DNA of 64,000 nt, from assembly GCF_963678635.1 (NCBI RefSeq), contig NC_087063.1, positions 30,888,599 through 30,952,598 on the forward strand, given 5' to 3'. Shown piece after piece: positions 48,250 through 59,135 of the stretch (its first letter is position 1; every line of letters begins with the position of its first letter). The notes under the pieces are model-generated. The model searched no databases. It was not told the origin of the DNA and worked only from the letters and a program-made list of their open reading frames with translations. Source of the stretch: Symsagittifera roscoffensis (Eukaryota; Xenacoelomorpha; Acoela; Convolutidae). A program made the position numbers and the translations under genes.

Positions 48250-48620
48250 CCAACTGACTTTTACTGATATTGGCCCTGAACCTTGTAGCTTAGCAATCCC
48301 CTCCTACATATATGTCATCCGGCATGGATCGGCTAAACTTAGATATATATATTTATACATCTTATTTATGTTGATTTATGATATTACCATACATATGGCC
48401 GGTTCGCCGACCTTGCGAGACCTTCTCTTAAATGATGACCGAACGAACGGTCAGACCATAAATAAACGCTGGTTAAACTTAGTTGTTTTATATCATTAGA
48501 ATATCCGTTTATCGATCTATTCGGATTCCAGAATTAGAAGATCATACGTTGAGGTATGACAATATAAATGTGCAGCTAGAATATCGACTCGGGTCGATCT
48601 CCTTTCAGCAACCACAAAAA
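48250..48620. other. GC-richer insert, possible solo LTR
   Basis: Composition differs from the flanks. It has a TATA-like TTATACATC region, CATAAATAAACGC resembling a polyadenylation signal, and short inverted phrases (CGAACGAACGGTC, ATCGACTCGGGTCGAT). It abuts the end of a family A copy. A solo LTR is one reading, but no second copy or target duplication was identified. Confidence 0.25.
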
Positions 48621-48997
48621 CATTACATTCTAAATGTTGAATGAATTGTTTGGAATTTCCCGTTTCAATTTCGCATAAAAATTTGGAGTAGCGAGAGCAA
48701 GAAAAGTTCCCGTGACCAATAAATTAAAGGTTTTCCAATACGATGATGTCACACTTGGTCTTGCTGGATGAGTCCAAGTATATCTTAGACGAGTGTTAGC
48801 TCCGATAGGCTCCTGCCTCGCCTTATTCCAACATTGATACTTTGTCCTGTTTAAACTTTCTTGGCCTCAGTAGGTATAGACATGAAAGACTGTTTTGAAA
48901 TTGTTATAATTGAGATCAACTATTTATTTCCAGTCAAAATATAGGTCTGGTCTGTTTGTTTGGAAACTTGAAAGATCATGTATTTTTTGAATACCGT

Positions 48998-49343
48998 GCA
49001 AACATCCGATACCTCAAACATCGGAAAAATTAAAAATTGTGGCAAACATCCTAAAAATAAGCTATAAAAGGGGTAAACAACCGACATTTTTCACACATTA
49101 GGGCAAATATCCTACTTCTACCGTTCGCTTGTATTGGCCAAAGTAATAGTGACCGTTGTATTCGCGCCAATGTGTTGCGAACTTGCCAACAGAGGGTAGG
49201 ACTCTATATAAAAATTAGAGCCGGTATCGCCGTGAAATGGTGACAAGCGCCCAATTGAGTTATGTCTTGGGTTGAAAATTCTAACAGCATATTTTTGCGT
49301 AATTATAATATGAGTTCGGATGTTTGATCTATTGGATGTTTCC
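48998..49343. repeat. MITE with 27-bp inverted ends
   Basis: 346 bp. GCAAACATCCGATACCTCAA at the left is mirrored by TTGATCTATTGGATGTTTCC at the right, the outer about 27 bases matching with few mismatches. The interior is GC-richer and holds CTATATAAAAATTAGAGCC. Non-coding; superfamily not assigned. Confidence 0.65.
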
Positions 49344-49675
49344 TCTAGGCCTTACATTTTAAAGGGATAGGTTTTGATTGGTTAAATAAATCCTTTTTAT
49401 ATTGTAAAGCTTTAAAACTTTAAAAAAAGATCATGCAGCAAGAGATTTTCTGCTTGATTTTTGAAATAGCTGCTGTTAAGCGGTGCAGAAAAACAATATT
49501 ATAATTTTTTTTTGAGTTTTTCAAAAAGTTCAAAAACCAGCAAATTTCAAAAATCTTCTTAAAAATTCATCCATGCAACCCATATGTTGCAAAAAAATTT
49601 TATACATTACTCATGCTTTCCGACCTATGTTGCAATTTTTCTTGTTTGAGCCTGGTAGTTAAGTAATTCCAATAA

Positions 49676-50180
49676 AAATAAGGTTGCTCGTATATCACGG
49701 CAAATTTTTGTTTTGAATATTCGACTGCATTTCAAAGCCAATTAAAAAGTTTTTTTGATTGAACAATTCACAAAAAAAAATGAAAACAAACAACTTTCTA
49801 TACTATATTTCTTCATTTTACCCAATCCCAATCGCTATGTCAAGTACAAAAGGTTTATTTACGGTCTCGTATTGTTTTCATAACAGTAAACGTCTGGCCT
49901 CAATTCAGTTTCGAACTCTTTAAACTGCCGTTTTTGCTTGTTATAAAAACGAAATTTATTGCGCGGTAATTGTCCCGAAGTGGCCAAATTAGTAATTTTC
50001 AATTCCCATCAACGTATGCGAAACAATATTACAGGAGATTTTTTTAACTTGAGCTTCAAGTAGCAATATCTTCTAGATGGTGTAGAAAAATTTCCGACAT
50101 AAACTCTAAAACAAAAAGTCAAAAATTGTCTGAATAAAAAAACCATTTCAAGGATAAATATTTCCCGCTTTTTCAAAAAT
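49676..50180 (+). repeat. family A foldback, diverged half copy
   Basis: Starts AATAAGGTTGCTCGTATATCACGG; contains GCGCGGTAATTGTCCCGAAG, AATATTACAGGAGATT and AAAGTCAAAAATTGTCTGAATAAA, in the family order, ending near TTTTTCAAAAATTGG. Confidence 0.6.
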
Positions 50181-53100
50181 TGGAAAAATTATGAATCAAA
50201 TGGAACGTCAAATAAATATCTATGAGAAAGAAATCTTTGTAGCAGATTCTACGTAAAAAATTTTTTTCTTCGTTTTGCAAAAGCATTCAAGGTTTCAACG
50301 TCATGCCAGAAATTTTGCTTAAAGATGTAAGCAACTTGAAACAATAACGAATTTTATAATTGTTTAAAACATTTTTAAGGCTGTTTTACGTTTTTATTTG
50401 CTAAGATGGTAGAAAAACAAGCAATTCATCTTCATCAAAAAAAAATGTTTTACTCATATTACATGTAACGAAAACAAACTTATTTTTTATTCAAAAATGG
50501 TTCACAACATTTTAGTAGTTGCTTCAAATGATTTTGGACGCCTGCAGTTTTAAGTGAGATTTGAAATCAATATTTGTTCCCATTTCCAACAAACCTTTTT
50601 CGATCCAATTAATTTGAAAAATTGAGGAGTTACGCCGAACGGTGACTTGTTTTCGAGTCTGTTTTGTCTAACTCAGAAAAAATTCGCTCACAGAGGTTCA
50701 TCAAGCCGGTTATCTTTTTAAATTCGTTCCAGTTCGATTTCAATTCTACAAAAAGATTCAGACAGATTTCCTTTTTGAAAACTAGGGAAATTGTTGAGTA
50801 ATTATAGTTGTTGAGGAAATGCGGTAAAACGTGGTATATCCTTGTGAATATATAACAAACTAAGGTAGGTTTGGACTCAAATGCAACCAGTATCTTGTGT
50901 TTAAAGTCTTTTAACCCTTTTTTCATGAATACCTTTGCCTCAATATCCCATTAATGTTATGGGAAAGGCAACACCCCTTGAAAACACAGTTTTTTATCCT
51001 AAATATACTTTTAAAAAGTGTTCAAAAAAGTTTTCTTTAATCAAAAAAGTATAATCATTGTTTCGTCGTAAAACTCACACGAGTTTGAAAAGTCGGAATG
51101 GCTCACGATTGAAAACTTCGACATAAATTTAATTCCCGCGGGCCAAAAACCCCGGTTTACACCATTGATTAAATCATAGCTTAATCATAATTTAATTGAG
51201 CTTACCTGCAATAATCAGGCGCGACAAAGGCTTAAAACTTCGATGCAGAAGGGCGACAGTACTACTCGAAAATGAAGCAAATTTTGTTTAACTTCGCTAA
51301 AAAACTTATTTCAATGCAAGTAAAAAAAGTAACTCAATAGAAGTACTGTGAAATACAAACACATTTTGTTTTTACTATGACCAGAAAGTAGAATAATCGA
51401 TAATTGGGTTTGTCTTCCTTTGAAAGCTCTAGCAATCGCTTCGTGGCTTATCAAACATACGCGATGAAATAGTTTTACCCTGACTTAGTTCACGCTCAAT
51501 TCCCAATTCATTGCCATCAAAGCATAAGAACAGTAGCCCGTCGTAATCAAGAATTTTCAGCGAGGATAACTACGGGAGAAATGAAAGTTAGGCTGAAGTG
51601 CTAGCTAGGTCAGAGGAATTAATAAACTCGGGTCTCTGTTTTATGGATTTCAGAAGCCTTTTTATTGCGCTGCTGTGAAATTCACATTTCATCTGCCTCT
51701 GTTGAATAAAATCGAGGACTGCAATTTAAAGTGAAAAAAAGTAGTAGAACGGTTCCTAGAGAGATCTTTTCATTCTTAATAACAATCAGAATAAAACGGA
51801 AATGATTTTTTTCAGTAGGTAACCAATAACGAGTTCAAGACCATCTCGAGCTGCGAAGTTTGTTTGAATAGCGCCAGGTATGCTGGCTGATTGATTTTTG
51901 TTTGTTTGCTTGTTTCTTTTCTTCTGATCGCAGAAAGCAATCAACCTTACGGGCAAACTGCAGCATTTTTACGATTTTTTCATTATCAATTTAAAAACTG
52001 AAGTCTGACTCAAAATAGTTCTTGATACGCTACATGCACGATGTTTTACTCTGGAGTGAAATGATGGTAGACCTAAGTCTCTAAAACAAGGAAATGCTGA
52101 GAATTAGATTATATTACTGTTACATCTTTGAACTAAAAGATTATAGGTACACCAAAAGGTAGTCATAATATGACCCAAATCATTCATCCGTTGTAAAAAA
52201 ACTGTTGTTCTATTTTTGCATGCAGCAAAAGTTTACTTTGTAGTGACCGGCTTCAAAAATGATACTGCGTTCAAAATGGCAACGGTTGCATGCGGGCTTG
52301 GAACGTTAAAAACTATAGTATTTTTGGCGTAGAACAACGTCCTATTTTAACTAAAATAAATAGTCGACAGCAGGAGTCTGACAACAAGTAATGCAGCAGC
52401 AGCCTGCGAAAACTCATTTTTTGTTTTGTAGGGTAGTGGTCTTGGCGGAGCCACTCCCACAATCGAATTTACCACCCCCCCCCCCCCACAAAAAAAATAA
52501 TCTCCACCCCTCGTCAATCAGCGTCAAGATTTCGTTACATTTGGCTGGTAAATTTCAATTACAACTAAAAAGAGTATAAGAAATCGGGAAGGTAGCAATT
52601 TTCATGTGAGCCGAATAGCATGCCCAACTGGATGCTTCCTTTTTGATTTAATTCAATGCCGTCTGTGATTTCAAACGCATTTTTAGCAATTAACCAGCCA
52701 TGCTAGTGATTTGAGGTTCTTTAACAAAAAGAGAAGCTTAAGTCAAAGACATAATGTACGTCAACTCTCCCAGTGGTAGCAAGTATTTGGTCCAAGCCCT
52801 TACAGATTGGATGGGTCTTGTCAGTATTTACGCGGCACTCAGGATTGTTGTTGGATAATAAAAAGTTTTTTACCCCATCGTTTTTTTTTTGCTGCAGAAA
52901 TTTATTGCACTCATAAGTTACATGTGTCCAAAATTAATTGCCGCATGCTTATAGGCCGGTCCGCGAAAAAACTATCCTTGGTCAATTTCTAGCGGAAAGT
53001 GTGATAAATTGTTTACAGTATATATAGTTAAACTATATATACCACCACTTGAAAAACCCAGTCTGGGAGACCATCGTTAGGCAAATTATGCATTTTTCAG

Positions 53101-53390
53101 ACGTCTATGGCTTAAATTAACTGGATCCTTGAAGTCTTCAATTTTCGTTGAGAGGATTTTACTATTGCTTCTAACACGCCATTGGCGCCAATCCAGACAA
53201 ATAAGAAGGTATATAAAAAAAGAAAAGAGTTTTTGTATGCGTTACCGAAATCCTCCTAACACAATAACTGTACGGCTGTGAACTTTAGCATGAATCCGCA
53301 TATGACCAAGAGGAGTGCTATTGGCCGTCTTTTAAATCTTGATCAATTTTTATGAAAAAAAAAGATAGAGGGGTAAAAACTGGAACTTAA
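50181..53390. other. intergenic, nothing firmly recognised
   Basis: A 98-codon minus-strand open frame at 50630-50926 ends in a plausibly coding stretch but lacks splice sites and a known motif, so it is not called. There is a C14-type tract near 52470-52486. No repeat family was recognised with confidence. Confidence 0.35.
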
Positions 53391-53649
53391 TTAATAATTA
53401 GTTTGCAGATTGATTAAGTTGAAAAGATAGTTAGAATTCTCAAGCACTGTGTTGAGTGGCTCTTTGGCTCTTTTCCACTTCCCCTCGTTTCTTCTTTTCA
53501 AATTTTCAAATTTTTTCGTTGTCTTAGGTATTATAACGGCTGAATGTGTGATCATACGAAGTAAGGTATGAAGAGCAAATGTGTTCACAATAACTAGCAT
53601 TAAACGCACCTCCGGTGCTTGGAATTTTCAACAACACATAAAAAACCGT

Positions 53650-54890
53650 AAACATTGGAAATGAAATTTGCATCACTTGAGTGTACAAATTGCATCACTT
53701 GAGTTGCAGGGTTGTTAATTTCAAAATTTGTATAAAAAAACTTATTGAATTTTTTTAATTCAAATTTTTAGAAACCATAAAGTTTTTTATATCTGTTCTT
53801 TGAAAAATTTTAAAATTAATTAAGAAAAATCACATCTCGGAATGTAAAAGCAATTGGGCACATGTAAATGGACGCAAGATTTACAACTCCTGAGAGAGCT
53901 CTAACAGAACACAACTACAGTTTGAAAAACCAAAAAAAAACTACCGAACGATTTGAGCAGTCAAAATTGGATGAATTATTCGCAATCTATGAGAGTACTC
54001 TTACAGCCCCCAACTACAGGGGGCCAGCAATTTCAAAAGTTTTTTAAAAAAAAGTTAAATTTAAGTTTTCTGAAATTTTTTTAAAAAAAAAATAACAGTC
54101 GTGATATCTGGAAAAACTACAAAGACTTGAGCAGTCACATTTGGAGGCAAGATTCGCAACCCCTGAGACCTTGAGCGTACTCTGACAGCACCCCAAACAC
54201 AGGGTTGCGAAATTCAATTTAAGAAATAAAATTAAATTTGGGTTTTCTGAAAACTTTAAAAAAAAAAAAAAAATCACAAAAAACGACATATCTCGAATTC
54301 TACAAGGGTTTTAGCAGTCATTATTGGAGGCAAAAATCACAACTACTGGGAGTACTCTGACAAAGTCTCGCTATAGAGGTGGTAACTTAAAATTTTGTGA
54401 AATTTTTTATATCTAAGTTCTTTGAAAAATCTTGAAAAAATCCTAAAAGACATCACATTTCGAAAACTACAAGGATTCGAGCAGTCTCTTTCAGAACCAA
54501 GATTTGCAAACCCTGAGAGTATCCTCACCGTTTCCATTAAAGGGATTCAGATCTTCAAAGTTTTTGTATTTTTTTAAATTTTTTTTTCATATTTACAAAA
54601 AAAAAACTTTTTTTTATCTAAGTTTTTAGAAAAGTTTTGAAAAAATCAATAAAAATGTCAGATCTCAAAAACTACAAGAATTTGAGACGTGAAACGCAGC
54701 CACTGAGAGTACCTTGACAGCACCCAACTACAGGGTTGTTAATTTCAAGTTTTCAAAAACTTCAGAAATTAAGTTTTCTAGAAATTTTTGAAAAATCTCG
54801 AAAATTGCCTATCTCGTAACTAATAGGAATATGTTATCCATATATGGAGGCCAGAATCTCAAAAGCTGGGAAAACCCTGACAGCATCCCA
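53650..54890. repeat. about 175-bp degenerate satellite, array 1
   Basis: Recurring unit: CTACAAGGATTTGAGCAGTC, then ATTTGGAGGCAAGATTCGCA, GAGAGTACTCTGACAGCACC, CAACTACAGGGTTG and AAGTTTTCTGAAA. The GAGCAGTC anchor recurs near 53954, 54127, 54311 and 54479 (spacings 168-184). It lies between the last supported lectin exon and a possible downstream exon, so probably in an intron. Confidence 0.8.
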
Positions 54891-55090
54891 CTATTGGGTT
54901 GCTAATTTTAAACTCGATGAAATAAACTGGAAAATCGAAAAAAATCTTAACCATTGCAATGTACGATATAGCTTAAGCGTGCAATTTTTTTTTTATTAAA
55001 CATGCAAAAATAATACGTTGAAAAGGCTTAAGCATGGCGAGATAGTAAAGTCCGCATTCAAATATATAATAGATAGATAGATAGAGAGAT
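54891..55090 (+). repeat. shared tail of satellite array 1, with GATA microsatellite
   Basis: A non-repeated tail (GGAAAATCGAAAAAAATCTTAA ... TGGCGAGATAGTAAAGTCCG ... AAATATATAATAGAT) that recurs after array 2 at 56760-56930. It shows that array plus tail form one composite unit that was copied. It ends in ATAGATAGATAGATAGAGAG. Confidence 0.8.
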
Positions 55091-55142
55091 GACAAGAAAT
55101 TTCAATAAACCATTTGGAAATTGGTTGAAAAACGAGACTTAC

Positions 55143-55264
55143 TTTTGTAACTGTAACAGTTAAACTGAACTTCGAAATACATAATTAATCCAGAGTCACA
55201 CGAGAGCACATTAGGTTTGATAAGCTCATCGACTTTAGATGAACACGAAGACTTGTAATTGCAC
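55143..55264 (-). CDS. secreted SUEL-type lectin, exon 3
   Basis: Encodes the C-terminal half of a SUEL (galactose/rhamnose-binding) lectin domain: CNYKSSCSSKVDELI followed by LSCDSGLIMYFEVQFNC, matching the family pattern SRCNGKxSCxV...C.GT.KYLEVxYxC. The first base completes Arg from exon 2 (VSSR|CN), which is the classical conserved junction sequence. It ends at a strong donor AAAA|GTAAGTC in phase 1. A possible next exon at 53617-53391 fits the phase but is not otherwise supported. The role is extracellular carbohydrate binding; whether further domains follow is unknown. Confidence 0.75.
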
Positions 55265-55362
55265 CTTATACGAACCAGCAGATACAAATTGTCAAATTCA
55301 GGTCAAAACCTTGAAAATGTGTTAGCTGGCACTGAAGAGAGAGAGAAAAGTAAGGCGCTCAC

Positions 55363-55574
55363 CGAGAAGACACCTCAGAAGTTATTAGTTCCACACAATT
55401 GTTAGTGCACAGAGGCCATCCCAAATTAAGCTTCGGTGGGTATCCGGAGCAAACATGACGAATAACTTGCTCTGCCATATGAGGCACTTACATACTGAGG
55501 TCGAGAACTTTCTGGGTCCGGACAGAAACCAGAAAAGGCTACCTCTCCTTGGTCAGCGCAGCCAAATTTAGTGC
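55363..55574 (-). CDS. secreted SUEL-type lectin, exon 2
   Basis: Encodes the N-terminal half of the lectin domain: FGCADQGEVAFSGFC, then YVSASYGRASYSSC (the ASYGR motif is diagnostic), then in another frame SGYPPKLNLGWPLCTNNC and ELITSEVSSR. The acceptor is TTTGTCAAG and the donor TCTCG|GTGAGC; the following intron is only 98 nt. The exon is 212 nt; 211 would keep frame. The switch lies around the TGTTTGC near 55464-55472, so there is one apparent extra base. It is either a sequence error, an inactive allele or a pseudogene. The motif order and both splice phases otherwise fit a genuine gene. Confidence 0.7.
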
Positions 55575-55814
55575 CTTGACAAAAAAAATTGACAGCAAGA
55601 TTAAGTAAGTTGAAAAAACTTGCAAGTACGTTAAAATGACTTACTGGAAAGTAACTTACGGAAAGATTTCTCAGATACTGAGTTTTCCAAACGTGGTAGA
55701 AAGTTGAAGTAACTTCTTAATAAAAAAAGGCAACTCACTAGTATGGGAAAACTATTTTCTAGAAAGTGCACAGCCGTAGAAGTAGTGATAGGTAAAAAAA
55801 AATCAATAAGTTAC

Positions 55815-55884
55815 CTCTAGACAGAACAGGAGTCGAAAATAGAAGCAAAGTTATGATGATCTGTGATATCGCGGAATAGTTCAT
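55815..55884 (-). CDS. secreted SUEL-type lectin, exon 1 (signal peptide)
   Basis: MNYSAISQIIITLLLFSTPV then LSR: a short N region, a hydrophobic core and a small-residue end, a good signal peptide of about 23 residues, so the product should be secreted or be the ectodomain of a membrane protein. The donor TCTAGAG|GTAACTT leaves phase 1, matched by the two leading bases of exon 2 (Gly). The start at 55884 is preferred because it makes the signal peptide N-terminal; the frame is open upstream to 55980 and could add 32 hydrophilic residues. It lies between two copies of a satellite unit. Confidence 0.65.
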
Positions 55885-56039
55885 TCTGAGGTCAGTTGCG
55901 CTGTTTCGTTTTTCAGTTTTGTACTTTGCATCGAGTTGTGCATACTTTTCTATTAAAGGAGAATTAAGTTGTCTTGTCATTCTTCAGACGCTAATTTCCC
56001 AGCGGTTATTACAGTTTTCTACTGCTGACGAATGAAATT

Positions 56040-56126
56040 TGAATATAAAGAGCGGGGCTCAAAAACACAAAACATACTCGAGGTCACAAGCACCAATAGT
56101 AACCCTGATGAGGTTGCAGTTGAAAC
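56040..56126 (+). other. TATA-like element and hammerhead-like core
   Basis: GAATATAAAGAGCGGGG at about 56039 is a possible TATA box on the plus strand. Some 60 bp on, CTGATGAG (56105-56112) and GAAAC (56122-56126) are spaced as in a hammerhead ribozyme, with GGTTGCAGTT between them able to form only a weak stem II. Stem I could not be drawn convincingly. A decayed ribozyme of a retrozyme or Penelope-like element is one option. Confidence 0.25.
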
Positions 56127-56334
56127 ATCGTTATATAGTACGAACTTTTAGTCCTTCGTCTTAATCTTCAATTTCGTCGTTGATTAAAAATTTCTACAAA
56201 TATTCATTCATGTATTCTTATTTAGCTGTAAATTGTTTCCGAATAAATTTTTCAACTCGAAGATTTTTTTTCATAGTATCCAGAAAACCATTCTACATGA
56301 ATCAGAAACATTTTTTTCATACAAAGAGATCTAA

Positions 56335-56930
56335 GTAAACTAGGATTTGAACAGTCACATTTGGAGGCAAGATTTGCAACTCCTTGGAGTACCCTGACAG
56401 CACCTAACTACAGGGTTGGGAATTTCAAATTTTGAAAAATAATTAACTTAAGTTTTCTGAAATTTTTTGACAAAATCACAAAACGCGTCATAACTCGAAA
56501 ACTACAAAAAAAACTACAAGGATTTGTGCAGTCATAATTGGAGGCAAGATTCGCAATCTTTAATGGTACTGACAGCACCCAACTACAGGGTTGGGAACTG
56601 CAAGTTTTTTAAATTATTTTGTAAATTGAGTTTTTCTGGAAATTTTTGAAAAAATCACCAAAATCGTCTTATCTCGTTAACTAAAAAAATTTTAGCCATT
56701 AAAAAATGAAGGCCAACTTTGCAACCTCTTGGTGAATCCGGACAGCATCCCAATATTGGGCTGATTATTTTAAACTCGGTGAAATAACCACTAAAATCAA
56801 ATTGGAAAATCGAAAAAAAAATCTTAATCATTGCAATATACGATATAGCTTAAACATGCAAAAATAATACGTTGAAAAAGCTTAAACATGGCGAGATAGT
56901 GAAGTCCGCATTTAAATATATAATAGATTA
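56335..56930. repeat. about 175-bp satellite, array 2 with tail
   Basis: Short array of the unit described for 53650-54890 (AGGATTTGAACAGTCACATTTGG near 56342 and AGGATTTGTGCAGTCATAATTGG near 56518), followed by the same tail (ATCTTAATCATTGCAATATACG ... CATGGCGAGATAGTGAAGTCC). It lies 5' of the lectin gene, in the same orientation as array 1. Confidence 0.8.
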
Positions 56931-57002
56931 GTTTGTTCACCATGCAAAATATCAATATATTCTGACAATTTAAAAATTGTTTTTCAAAACTGAAATTCAA
57001 AT

Positions 57003-57018
57003 GTCGGGGGGGGGGGGG
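57003..57018 (+). repeat. poly-G tract
   Basis: A run of about 13 G in an AT-rich setting, just before a family A copy. Similar C runs occur at about 52473 and 63961. Simple-sequence repeat. Confidence 0.9.
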
Positions 57019-57061
57019 GCAGTGGGAAAGAGCCGGCTATTTCTATTCGTTCTTTTTTGTT

Positions 57062-57583
57062 TTCAACTGAACCTTCGTATTGTTCCGACTTTCGAAGAAC
57101 GTGACAGAATATTTGTGCTTCGGGTGTTTGTTTCTCCAAGCAAACTTTGACTTTTGAACTAGCCATTTTTGAAGGAATTTTTTTATATCACCCGAAAACT
57201 TTTGTTGTCTTGTGCTCAAATTTTTAAAAATATTTTACCTCCGATACTTTTCCTTACTGCTATGGGGGTCTCGACATAACCAATTTGACCAATTTGGGAT
57301 AATTAACGCGCGATATCTTTTGTGCTATTAACGCGTCCGCGGAGATTTAATCCCTTTATAAATCGTTACAAATTGAAATGATGCATGCTATTTGATCTAT
57401 TTAACACTTAGCTATCAACTAAATGTAAAATGTTGTACTTATCAGAGCGTGTTGAGGGATCTTTTTCGCAAAAAATATCGAAAAAAAATAGTCAGTTTTT
57501 TTTGAAAATTTCATCAATTCTTTCTAAACAGAACGTAGACTTTAAAGGGCTGTCAGAACATTCAGGGTTTCGCAGTCTTGTTA
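57062..57583 (-). repeat. family A foldback, half copy, reverse
   Basis: Reverse orientation: starts TTCGTATTGTTCCGACTTTCG, contains CAATTTGGGATAATTAACGCGCGATA and GCTATTAACGCGTCCGCGGAG, and ends CATTCAGGGTTTCGCAGTCTTGTTA, the complement of the family A end. Well preserved. Confidence 0.75.
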
Positions 57584-58844
57584 TCAACGTCACTGATAAG
57601 TGATAAGTCCAAATGCACTAAAATTCAGATAAATGTTGGACCTAATAATAATAAAACTTTCAGGTTGAGCAGAAAATCATTATAGATAGCTTATTAGCGT
57701 AGTCAAAACATCATTTTCTCCCCTTCTTTTATGACTCATTTTTTTGCTAAATGCGCTGTTTAAAATCGTTCCGTTCAATCTTTGTCACGATGCACAAACT
57801 ACAACTAGTTACAGCCCGTTGAATATGCCTACTTTTTTGAATCTGCCTACTTTTCCAAGAACTGCGCAGCTAGTTAGCCTACACGGTTTTTTGAAATATT
57901 GCAAAACGCACTAAATGTGAGAAGGGAAATTACAAAATTTTTGTCAAACACTATCAAAAACGCAAGATCTCTGAGGAGACTTTCAGTCGAAGTTTTTTCT
58001 TACTTCAATAGAAAAATATTCAATTAACGAAAACCATCAAAAACAAAATAAATTCATTTAAAAGGTCAATGACAATTTCTCACTCTGCGAAAAACCGATG
58101 ATATTTCATACACTTCGGAAATAATTGAAAGAGAAAATTTTGCATCCCAAAGTGCTTCACAAACTGCTTTCAAAATTTTCTGGTTGTCAGAATATTGAAA
58201 TTTTTTTTCGAACTTCATCTGAAAGCATCGAAATAACATAATAAATAGTTTATTTTATCGACTTTTTTTATCGACTTTTTTACAGCTTGATCAAATTGAT
58301 GCTACCCCTCCCCTATTACCTATAAAGATCCTATTTCAACAGATCCATAAAGTATATCTGAGAAACAAAAGAGGCTCGCGGATTCCACGTAAATATTTGC
58401 AAACACTTGTTTTTTGCTACCTTGGCCTGTGTTCAAAAGTTGTATAATTTTTTTCCATCTTCATTAGATAATGCTTTTAGTTTCAACGCTGGGTTCTTGT
58501 TGTTTTTTCTCTATTCATTTTCTGATTGAACCTGAACTGCATCCCACAATTTTTATTGACATGATCTCTATCAAAGACGGTTTCTTCGGACCGAAAGCTA
58601 TCTTGGTTTACAGTTTTTCATAAAACAATTTTTGAACCAACAAATTGTAGAAAATGAACACTATATTAAAATTTTGCCCACAGATATCTTTGAAAAATAT
58701 CTCGCTCATTTACAGTTGTTTTTTTGTTTGAAGCTTCGATCAAATTATCTATTCACGAGAAAACCTCAATGGCAAATCGCAGATTATCAAAGAAATTTAA
58801 GTTATCTGCCGTTTAGGAAAAATGAATTTACTTAATTCGCCGAT
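57584..58844. other. intergenic, nothing recognised
   Basis: AT-rich DNA with no supported gene. An open frame at 58632-58835 adjoins the gag fossil but shows no clear relation to it. Confidence 0.35.
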
Positions 58845-59135
58845 GAGGGTTTTGTTTAGTGCGTCCAGTGGTTCGAGGAATTTGATTGGTAATTTTTATC
58901 TGTATATCGTAATGTTCCATGTTTTCTACGAGAATGGTATTTGTCAATTCATCTTCTCCGTAGGAGTTTTCGGACTGCAGAGCAATTTCAGCTGAAGTTC
59001 CCCAAAATTGTTCTAAATTTCTCTGTTCCTTGTTTACCGTTTAATAATTTATGATTTTGGAATGTGACATTAGTTTCTGACAATACCGGTAGAGATATTT
59101 CCCTAGTTTTAATAAAATTTCTTTTTGGGAGTGAA
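58845..59135 (-). mobile_element. Ty3/gypsy gag fossil, antisense
   Basis: Minus-strand translation recovers Gag core segments related to element 1: NVTFQNHKLLNGKQ (element 1 NVTFERHKLLNRKQ) and EQFWGTSAEIA (element 1 EQFWGALAEMA), then ENMEHYDIQIKI. No LTR or pol is recognisable nearby. A truncated and old copy of the element 1 family with many changes; limits approximate. Confidence 0.75.

Noticed and set aside
50630-50926. 98-codon minus-strand open frame
   Set aside because: Codon use looks mildly coding at its end, but there are no supporting splice sites, no motif, and the upstream sequence is repeat-like.
52391-52579. 62-codon proline/histidine-rich frame
   Set aside because: Created by a poly-C tract; no support as a gene.
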